A stretch of DNA of 64,000 nucleotides from Haliclona indistincta (Eukaryota > Porifera > Demospongiae > Haplosclerida > Chalinidae). The notes under the pieces were generated by a model. It did not search any database. It had not been told where the DNA came from and saw only the letters and a program-made list of their open reading frames with translations. The position numbers and the translations under genes are program-made. The DNA lies in NCBI GenBank assembly GCA_964017065.1, contig OZ024787.1, positions 2,430,482-2,494,481 of the forward strand, given 5' to 3'. Positions 11,175-20,300 of this stretch are shown in pieces; the first letter of the stretch is position 1, and every line of letters starts with the position of its first letter.

Positions 11175-12333
11175 TTCAATTACCTGCATGTCAATGAATA
11201 ACATTATCCATAGCAGTCTCACGCTTAATACACTAGACACAATGCTTGCAATAATGAAGACAAGACATCACATCCTCATTTGTGTTAATGATTGTGTGAT
11301 TCAGATGTCATAAACATTTGTGGTGTTGTAAATTAAATGCAGTTTAACTATGATCATACTTAAGTGTAGTTAATTGTACGACTAGCAAATTCCACCGAAT
11401 GAGTATGGGGGTGTGTCATCAATGACCAACTGCGCATGCGTATAAACTATCACCACGAGGAAGCTGGCTGGAACAGCCACCATATTGAGCAGTAGGACCA
11501 AAGCAGCTGCTCCAAGGTCTGTACGTTACTTCCCACCCACCCTACAACTTGTTATCTTCTCCGTTGAGCTCATTTGGATGAGTATAGTCGACGTGACTTT
11601 TGGGATCTAGCGAAGGATTAAATGTGGCTAATGTGTTTGGTGTTAATACCCTCCCAGAGAATGGGAGGAGTTAACCTATGGTATGCATTAGCCATAAGCA
11701 TACCCTGCCTATTACGCAGGGGCTTTAATGATATTCATCATCCCAAAACTATCCATTACCTTGATAGGAGTTAAAATTAAAGTGGTGGTAATGCTGATGG
11801 TATGGCATGGCTGATTTTGCAGTTACGCCGATGTTTGTCGGGCAATAAACAGCTATGTTCAGCGTGGGTCAACAAAACGCTTCGTCTGCACCTGCAAAAA
11901 ATAATTACTTAACCCATCTTCAAGTAAATAATTATACAGGTGCAGATTCTTGGCTAGAAGCTAAGCAGAAAATTCATGATGCGTGTTTTGGTTGCTGCCA
12001 CCAAACTGCTGTGTCAGAGCTTAGCTTTAAAACTATTGCATAAGTACAGTATCTGGCGTCTCTATTACTCGTCTTTACACCGTTGTAGCATGTTTCATCT
12101 TGACACAGTGTTTGTTGTTGCTAACTTATGAATAATTAATGAGGAAACAAGGTCCCGCCACCAAGAAAGAATGAAACAACGTACAAACTATCCTGAGTTA
12201 GTTGATAGACACTTTGACAGGTTAAAAAACAGTCAACATCAGAAGAATATATAAATTCCTACACCTCAGCGTACAAATAGTTGGTCTTTAAGCACGCCGA
12301 TTGTTGACATTGCTCTAAACAAAAATTTAAGAG
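11175..12333. other. Intergenic, copy 7 to copy 8
   Basis: No gene is supported. 11340-11800 is sequence not seen next to other copies. From 11805 the type B upstream block resumes (atggctgattttgcagtt). TATATAAA at 12248-12255 lies 86 bp before the copy 8 ATG, exactly as in copies 5 and 9. Confidence 0.5.
12248..12255 (+). promoter_or_regulatory. TATA box of type B copies
   Basis: TATATAAA exactly 86 bp upstream of the start codon of copy 8. The same motif and spacing occur at 5941-5948 (copy 5) and 14775-14782 (copy 9). Copy 14 keeps TATAAA at 34081-34086, in the equivalent position. A start site about 30 bp downstream would leave a 5' UTR of about 55 nt. This is an inference from motif and constant spacing. 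Confidence 0.55.
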
Positions 12334-13320
12334 ATGGGAGCCAAACCAGTCAGTATGCTGTTCTATCTACTGCTGGCTGGTGGTGTAGTGAGTGGGTTCA
12401 CTCATGTCACCTATCCAGTATCCTCTGAGTGTGGTCAGTATGACCCACTGCAGGATCAACACTTGATGGAGACTCTCGGACAGGTCAAGCAGCAGCTGGA
12501 TTGCATTCGTTCAAAGAACAGATCTTGTCACGAGATTCTCCTATCTTACCCATCAGCTCCCTCAGGCTATTACCAGATACGTGTTTCCAATTGCTCGCTA
12601 GTGCAGGTCTACTGTGACATGGAGGGGACCAACTGTGGAGGAGAGGGAGGCTGGACGAGAGTGGCCCATGTCAACATGTCACAGTCTGGTGCCACCTGCC
12701 CTCAAGGACTGACACAGACAACCCTCTCAGGACTGACTCTCTGTGGCCGGAATGGACCTGTAGGATGTCAGAGTACAGTGTTCTCCACACTAGGACTGAA
12801 CTACTCTCAAGTGTGTGGACAGCTACGAGGCTATCAACGTGGTACAACAGATGCCTTTCGATCTTATTATCTCAATCCTTCACAAACAATTGACAGTGTA
12901 TATGTTGATGGAGTATCCATCACATACAGTAGTGTTCCTCGCAAGCACATTTGGACATACGCTAATGGACTGAATCTTGTGTTTGCAGCAGATCTCCGAA
13001 ATAATTGTCCCTGCAGCGAAAACAATCCAATTGCTCCTCCTCCATTTGTTGGCAGTGACTACTACTGTGAGACTGGTGACAATGATAAACAATGCTGTGG
13101 ATTCACTACACTCTACTCTAATGATACACTGTGGGATGGACAGCAATGTCCTGGTGAGGAGGCTCCCTGCTGTACTCACCCCAACATGCCGTGGTTCAAC
13201 AAGACACTCAGTGAGACCACCACTGAGGACATTGAACTGAGAGTGTGCGGAGATATCACTGTTGATGTGGTGGACGATGAAGACACTCCTCTTGAAGTGA
13301 TCGAACTGTTTGTACGCTAA
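12334..13320 (+). CDS. Fibrinogen-like secreted protein, copy 8 (type B, intact)
   Basis: An intronless frame of 328 codons. The signal peptide is residues 1-21 (FYLLLAGGVVSG end). The fibrinogen-like N-terminal half follows (SGYYQIRV, VQVYCDMEGTNCGGEGGW). The C-terminal module has LCGRNGPVGCQST, VCGQLRGYQ, YVDGVSITY, KHIWTY, CPC, FVGSDYYCETGDNDKQCC, WDGQQCPGEEAPCCTH, PWFNKTLSETT and ELFVR. The extra acidic run before ELFVR (VDVVDDED) is longer than in other copies. It is predicted to be secreted and disulfide-rich. Its function is not known. The protein is nearly identical to copy 9 outside the variable segments. Confidence 0.85.
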   Translation: MGAKPVSMLFYLLLAGGVVSGFTHVTYPVSSECGQYDPLQDQHLMETLGQVKQQLDCIRSKNRSCHEILLSYPSAPSGYYQIRVSNCSLVQVYCDMEGTNCGGEGGWTRVAHVNMSQSGATCPQGLTQTTLSGLTLCGRNGPVGCQSTVFSTLGLNYSQVCGQLRGYQRGTTDAFRSYYLNPSQTIDSVYVDGVSITYSSVPRKHIWTYANGLNLVFAADLRNNCPCSENNPIAPPPFVGSDYYCETGDNDKQCCGFTTLYSNDTLWDGQQCPGEEAPCCTHPNMPWFNKTLSETTTEDIELRVCGDITVDVVDDEDTPLEVIELFVR

Positions 13321-14860
13321 TTCAACTACCTGCATGTCAATGCATGATGTCATCCGTAGCAGTCTCACGCTTAATACACTAAACACGATACAATAATGGA
13401 GACAAGACATCACATCCTCATTTGTGTTAATGATAGTATGATTCAAGTGTCATAAACATTAATTGTGATGTTGTAAATAAGTACCCACGAATTATAAATA
13501 ATTATTATAACAAGCTTTTTACCACACAATACATGGAGAGATAAAATTCAGAAGCAATGCATGTATGAAACTTTGCTTAACTCGAGAAAAAGTGGTTCAT
13601 CCTTCCCCAGCAATGTCCTTGGCTTAAAATACAGCGCTAAATTTCAAGAACTCCGTGAAATTCGCTGGGCACCAATCAACACACATGTCCTGGTATTCAA
13701 GTATCAGGCACAAAAAGATGAAATATTGGCCCCGGAATCAATTCAACAGTTCCTCGAAAAATATTGCTAGAGGCTCCCTGCTGAACTAACCCCAACTTGG
13801 CGTGGTTCAATAAGAAACTCAGTATTTTGAAGGGTCACAATTTGGGTGAATTTGCATTTTGGTGAATTTAATTACAGCGCCCAGGTTCACACATTACTAC
13901 AATAAAAAAACAGATTTTGGTGACGAAAGCTTGACGATTCACCTCAATTTCCTCTCGCTACATGATAATGTGAAGCTACACAGTCACACAGTGGACCTCA
14001 TGTAATCTGAACCTCTGAAATGAGGACACTAAACGAGTGCTTTGCTCTGAATTCTTTCACGTGCATATTTCAGCTCTTGAAACACAGATGCTTTCAAATT
14101 TTTGTCCCGTAACACATATTTACATTATGTTAATATCCAGAGTACATACACAGCATATTACTTTAAGCATGATACATGTATACTGTAGCACTTTTTCTAG
14201 CCAAATATCTCTCCTGTGCAACAAAGGTTACCAGCTGAAATTCGACTCTTATAAACTATTTCTAAGTGCTGATGAAGATTTTTCTGCATTCACGTTTTCT
14301 GATTTTAAGAAAAACACTTTGACATCCAAAATCATGGCTGATTTTGCAGTTTGTCGGTGCATAAAACAGCATGTTCAGCGTGGGTCAACAAAACGCTTCG
14401 TCCGCACCTGCAAAATTTACTTAGCCTTAGGTAGGTTAGCCCATCTTGAAATAAACAATTATACAGGTGCAGATTCTTGGCTAGAAGCTAAGCAGAAAAT
14501 TCATGATGCGTGCTTTGGTTGCTGCCACCAAACTGCTGTGTCAGAGCTTAGCTTCAGAACTATTGCACAAGTACAGTACTGGCGTCTCTATTACTCGTCT
14601 TTACACCGTTGTAGCATGTTTCATCTTGACACAGTGTTTGTTGTTGCTAACTTATGAATAATTAATGAGGAAACAAGGTCCCGCCACCAAGAAAGAATGA
14701 AACAACGTATAAACCATCCTGAGTTAGTTCAAAGACACCTTGACAGGTAAAAGAAACAGTCAACATCAAAAGAATATATAAATTCCTACACCTCAGCGTA
14801 CAAATAGTTGGTCTTTAAGCACGCCAATTGTTGACATTGCTCTAAACAAAAATTTAAGAG
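13321..14860. other. Intergenic, copy 8 to copy 9
   Basis: It contains the B-type 3' flank, a small degenerate C-terminal remnant near 13768-13826 (EAPC-like, then WFNKKLS) and the type B upstream block from 14270. A 206-codon ORF at 14037-14657 spans that block (MADFAVCRC near 14334). The homologous ORFs at 5505, 11805 and 33630 carry frameshifts or stops, so it is not called a gene here. TATATAAA lies at 14775-14782. Confidence 0.5.
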
Positions 14861-15838
14861 ATGGGAGCCAAACCAGTCAATATGCTGTTCTATCTACTGC
14901 TGGCTGGTGGTGTAGTGAGTGGGTTCACTCCAGTCACCTATCCAGTATCCTCTGAGTGTGGTCAGTATGACCCACTGCAGGATCAACACTTGATGGAGAC
15001 CCTCGGACAGGTCAAGCAGCAGCTGGATTGCATTCGTTCAAAGAACAGATCTTGTCACGAGATTCTCCTATCTTACCCATCAGCTCCCTCAGGCTATTAC
15101 CAGATACGTGTTCCCAATTGCTCGCTAGTGCAGGTCTACTGTGACATGGAGGGGACCAACTGTGGAGGAGAGGGAGGCTGGATGAGAGTGGCTTATGTCA
15201 ACATGTCACAGTCTGGTGCCACCTGCCCTCAGGGACTGACACAGACAACCCTCTCAGGACTGACACTCTGTGGCCGGAATGGTCCTGTAGGATGTCAGAG
15301 CACAGTGTTCTCCACACTAGGACTGAACTACTCTCAAGTGTGCGGACAGCTACGAGGCTATCAACTTGGTACACCAGATGCTTTTCGATCTTATTATCTC
15401 AATCCTTCACTAACAATTGACGGTGTATATGTTGATGGAGTATCCATCACATACGGTAGTGCTCCTCGCAAGCACATTTGGACATACGCTAATGGATTGA
15501 ATCTTGAGTTTGCAACAGATCTCCGAAATAATTGTCCCTGCAGCGATAACATTCCACTTGCTCCTCCTCCATTTGTTGGTAGTGACTACTACTGTGAGAC
15601 TGGTGACAATGATAAACAATGCTGTGGATTCACTACACTCTACTCTAATGATACACTGTGGGATGGACAGCAATGTCCTGGTGAGGAGGCTCCCTGCTGT
15701 ACTCATCCCAACATGCCATGGTTCAACAAGACACTCAGTGAGACCACCATTGATGACATTGAACTGAGACTGTGTGGAGATATGACTATTGACGAGGAAG
15801 ATATTCCTCTACAAATGATTGAACTGTTTGTACGCTAA
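14861..15838 (+). CDS. Fibrinogen-like secreted protein, copy 9 (type B, intact)
   Basis: An intronless frame of 325 codons with the type B signal peptide, fibrinogen-like half and cysteine-rich C-terminal module. Differences from copy 8 cluster in the short segments around RGYQLGTPDAF, NLEFATDLRNNCPCSDNIPL and the acidic tail (MTIDEEDIPLQMIELFVR). The NGS sequon in the fibrinogen-like segment is changed to NCS in copies 8 and 9, which adds a cysteine but keeps an N-x-S site. Start chosen by the constant 86-bp TATA distance. It is probably extracellular; partner unknown. Confidence 0.85.
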   Translation: MGAKPVNMLFYLLLAGGVVSGFTPVTYPVSSECGQYDPLQDQHLMETLGQVKQQLDCIRSKNRSCHEILLSYPSAPSGYYQIRVPNCSLVQVYCDMEGTNCGGEGGWMRVAYVNMSQSGATCPQGLTQTTLSGLTLCGRNGPVGCQSTVFSTLGLNYSQVCGQLRGYQLGTPDAFRSYYLNPSLTIDGVYVDGVSITYGSAPRKHIWTYANGLNLEFATDLRNNCPCSDNIPLAPPPFVGSDYYCETGDNDKQCCGFTTLYSNDTLWDGQQCPGEEAPCCTHPNMPWFNKTLSETTIDDIELRLCGDMTIDEEDIPLQMIELFVR

Positions 15839-16686
15839 TTCAACTACCTGCATGTCAATGCATGATGTCATCCGTAGCAGTCTCACACTTAATACACTAG
15901 ACAAGATACAATAATGGAGACAAGACATCACTTCTGTGTTAATGATTGTGTGATTCAAGTGTCATAAACATTTGTGATGTTGTAAATTAAGTACACATGA
16001 ATTATAAATAATTATTTTAACAAGCTTTTTATCACACAGTGCATGGCTATGGAAGAGATAATTTAGAAACCATTTTATAAAACTTAGCTTAACTCTAGAA
16101 AAAGTGGTTCATCCTTCCCTCAGCAATGTCCCTGGCTTAAAATAAAGCGCTAAATTTTAAGAAGCTTGTGAAACTCGCTGGACACCAATCAACACACATG
16201 TCTTGTGCTGCCTGGTAGTCAAGTATCAGGCACAAGAATTCCACAGAATCAACAACTCAACGGTTCCTCGAAAAATAATGCCGCACTCATCTGTGAATTT
16301 GCAAATTCAAATTCGAAATGAATGAAGGAATGTTGATCACTTGCTAATAGCTGTAGACTTCCTCCAGTTGTGTCGACAAACATTAACGGGAAACAGGTTG
16401 TGCAACAGTTCTATTGTAAACTGACAGAAAGTATCATACATTCCTGTGCAAGCGGCAGTTCAGCTGGTTTATTACTATAAGAGAGTTTAAACTAAATGGT
16501 ACGGATAACACTATCAACACTAAGACTCATGCTACTTGTAGAATGAGTGTTGACAGTAATCGACAATTATCCTTATCTTGTTATACCACACAGTGCATAC
16601 CTGTTGTAAACAAAAGTGTGTATTTATAAAGAGCTTAGTGCCGTGAAGGTCTCAATGTTAAGGAGCCAAATCAATATCTTAAGAAT
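15839..16686. other. 3' flank of copy 9 and pre-insertion flank of copy 10
   Basis: No gene is seen. It is paralogous to 7005-7800 along its whole length. It ends at the target site AGAAT (16682-16686) of the BEL/Pao element; the paralogy resumes at 23120, after the element. Confidence 0.6.
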
Positions 16687-16816
16687 TGTCTGCGCATGTT
16701 CTATTGTTTTGTTTATTCATTGTTCGCACGTGTTGTTGTTAATAATCAGTTTTTTGTTGTTGGTCGTTCACGAGAGAGAGTGTGAATCCTCTGCGATCGC
16801 GGCGAGAGCACATACA
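16687..16816 (+). repeat. 5' LTR of BEL/Pao element
   Basis: A 130-bp terminal repeat, TG...CA. It matches 22990-23119 without a difference seen. Length is at the short end for LTRs. Confidence 0.9.
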
Positions 16817-16820
16817 TTTA

Positions 16821-16838
16821 TGGTCCTTCGAACCGGAT
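16821..16838 (+). other. tRNA primer-binding site
   Basis: TGGTCCTTCGAACCGGAT begins 4 nt after the 5' LTR. It is the complement of a tRNA 3' end with the T-arm GGTTCGA and terminal CCA. The isoacceptor is not assigned. Confidence 0.75.
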
Positions 16839-17356
16839 AGCTACCCAGACTGGCTACCTTTCGTCACGTTCTCTCCTGCGTTCACTCCCTCTACCTGGAA
16901 CTATTGTAAGTCGTAAATCGCACACACACTAGTTCTAGTGGACGATCAGACGCTCGCCCATCGATATTCGCCCTTCGACTACCAATCGCTGTACTCTGTC
17001 GGTACTTGCTTGCTTCATCAAGCCACAGTAACCTGCCTTTCGTTCTCTATCTAGTCACTCGTTGTCCACGCTGGTCCTCGTCTCTTCGCACGAGGAGCCA
17101 CGCCCACATCGTCAAGCCACAGCAACTTTCTGCTTGCTTTCGTCTCGCATCTACAACAAACCTGTCTTTCTACATCGCTCGTTACCACGATTGTTGCAAC
17201 ACTGTTTCCAGGCACACTCTATTCGTTCACTGACCACTTCAGTACTTGTTTACTAGTATCCTTGTCGCACTTCGATCGTGCTAATCACGCACAGCTGTCC
17301 CTGGCAGCTAACGCCACAATCGGTCGCCATTAACACTTACACCTTTCCTCTCAATC

Positions 17357-20300
17357 ATGCCAAAGAAATCTAAAAAGCAACCAGCTGAGGAAGACATAGC
17401 CCTCACTAGCGCGAGAAGGCGCAGAGGTGTCACGCGTTCGTCAGTCACGCGTCTCATAGCCAAATTCGAAGAGCTGGAGAACAATGCAGCACTTGACAGT
17501 GCACCCAAGCTAGAGGTTGCACGGCAAATCAAAACACGTCTAAGCATGCTCGATGCTGACTTTAGAACTCAACACCTAGACGTTGTTGATCTTGTAGAGA
17601 GCGAAGATGTGCTAGCTAAGGAACAAGCCGTACTAGATGAACATGACGATCGTGTTACTGAACTTGCTTCATCGATCCAATGTTTGCTAAATGGTCTAAC
17701 CTCATCCGCGTTATCTCCCAAATGCTCTCTTGGTCCCGCTAGTGGTAGAAGTGTAGCCTCCAGACGTCTGCGACAAATCCAGGATCGACTATCTGCTGTT
17801 GGTGATAATCTGTCTACTCCATCGCAAGATTATGAGATTCGTCAGATCGAGGAAGAGATAGCTGACATCAAGCTAGAACTAAGAAGTGTCTCCTCTGATT
17901 TAGCCACGCTAAACTTGCCTGAGGATGATGATCTCTTTGAAATCGAGAAACAGATACGCTCTGTTATCTACGCCCACTCACTGTCAGCTAAGAAGACTCT
18001 TGCTGGAATGCGCTCTGCTACACCTACACTCGCTGCAAGCTCATCAGGTGTCAAGCTTCCCAAGATAGACGTTCCTCGTTTCAACGGCAACGCTCTCAGC
18101 TGGCGTTCGTTCTGGGAGCAATTCAACGTCACCATCCATAGTCGTACCACATTGACAGACACAGAGAAGATGACCTATCTCCAGAGTTCAATCAAGGATA
18201 GTCCAGCTAAGTCAATCATAGACGGTCTATCACAATCTGGTGACAACTACATTGAGGCGATTGAAACTCTTAAGGCACGCTACGACCGACCTCGTCTAGT
18301 CCATCAAGCGCACGTCCGGTCGATTGTAGAAGCACCTGGTCTCAAGGATGGCAATGGTCGTGAGTTGCGTCGTCTCCATGATACTGTTCAGCAGCACTTG
18401 AGAGCACTGAAGGCAATGGACTGCGAACCATCTGGTCAGTTTGTCACATCTCTTCTCGAACTAAAACTAGACGAAAACACTATGTTTGAGTGGCAAAGGT
18501 CGAGTCAAGAGCGCTCTGAAGTGCCACACTACTCTGAACTCTTGAAGTTCATCGACGTGCGCGCACAAGCATCTGAGGCTAAAGCGCCTATTGTACCAGT
18601 AAAACACTTTGTCAAACAAGAGCACAAGAAGCCTGCGTCACCCGTGAAACCAGTTCATGTAGCAACTCCTTCTGAATTGTGCATCGCTTGCAAGACTACG
18701 AAACATCCACTTCATCATTGCTCTACATTTCGCGCACTCCCTCACAACGACATGGTGTCACTACTCAAGGCTAACAACCTTTGTTTGAACTGCTTCAAGT
18801 CTGGTCACTTTGTGAGACAGTGCCCCTCTCTGCATCGATGTCGACGATGTCAAGGTCCACATCACACCCTCTTACACATTGAATCGAATGGTGGCAATAC
18901 AGTTCCTGAACCACCACCTCCTCCTCCTGTCAACAATGCTCCTTCTCACGTTGCCACGGACCTGAAAACCGATTCGTTATTGATGACTTGTCGTGTTATT
19001 GTGAAGTCACCAAGTGGACTCACAACTGAAGCTAGAGGACTTCTTGATTCTGGTTCTTCTGTGTCCTTCATCACTGAACGACTTGCTCAGCGTCTCCATC
19101 TATCTCGTTCACGTCAGTCAGCACAGATCTCTGGCGTTGCTGGTTTATCTCATCACTCACCCTCTCAGTCCGTCGCTTCTCTCTCTGTTTCATCCGCTTA
19201 TTCTCATAGCAAGGAGATCCCTGTCACTGCAATCGTAGTACCAAGAATCACTTGTGATCTTCCTACTCACAGAGTCTCCATTCAACCAAACTGGAAACAC
19301 TTGTCTGGACTGCAATTGTCAGATCCCACGTTTGGTAAGCCAGATCGTATTGACTTGTTGCTTGGTGTCGACGTCTTCTGTGAAGCAATGAAACACGGCC
19401 GGCGGAGAGGTACTCAAGGTTCGCCAACGGCATTCGAGACAACCTTTGGATGGGTTCTAGCTGGAAGTCATGTGCCACAGGTCATACCATCTCATCATGC
19501 CATTTCACTGCATACGTCTGCCTTGTCTGGTGATGATCTCTTGAGGAAGTTCTGGGAGATTGAAGAGCGAATCAACAACTCCACCATCATGTCTGCTGAG
19601 GAGTCATGCGTTGTGAAGCACTTCCAAGAGAACCACACGCGCACTGCTGATGGAAAGTTTGTTGTTCCGTTGCCCATCAAGCAAGACGCTGGTGTCCTGG
19701 GTGAGAGCAGATCCACAGCAGTCAGGAGATTCCTCTCACTTGAACGTTCACTACACTTCAAGGGACAGTTTGGTCAGTTTGCTGAAGTCATTCAGGAATA
19801 CTTCGACATGGGCCATGCTGAACGAGTTCCATCCTCTTCCATGCACCTGTCAGCAGAGAAAACATTCTACTTACCCATGCATGCTGTTCGCAAAAGCTCC
19901 AGCACAACAACCAAGATCCGTGCAGTGTTCGACGCATCAGCTAAGACTTCCTCTGGTATTTCTCTCAATGACTTACTGCTAGTCGGTCCCACCGTTCACT
20001 CTACACTGATAGATGTTCTGTTGAGATTTCGTACTCACCGAGTAGCATTGATGACTGACGTCAGTCGCATGTATCGAGCTGTGTTGCTTCCTGAATCAGA
20101 TAGAGACCTCCATCGTTTCGTCTGGCGAAAGACTACTAGTGAGCCATTGCAAGACTATCGGATGACACGAGTAACATTCGGAGTCTCTTCCTCTTCATTT
20201 ACAGCTAACATGTGTGTAAAGCAGAACGCTATCGACTTAGCTTCTGAATTTCCTCTTGCGTCAAAAGCTGTCCACCACTCCTTCTACGTAGACGATGGGC

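Noticed and set aside
12977..13240. A repeated 86-87 codon ORF in a second forward frame of nearly all copies
   Set aside because: It exists because the sense frame is conserved at DNA level. It has no conserved start context and its changes follow the sense frame.
12880..13446. Antisense ORF of 188 codons over copy 8 (and similar ORFs at 1542-1841, 6573-7124, 25370-25813, 46022-46483)
   Set aside because: They are mirror images of the conserved fibrinogen-like coding sequence, have no features of their own and change length wherever the sense copies vary.
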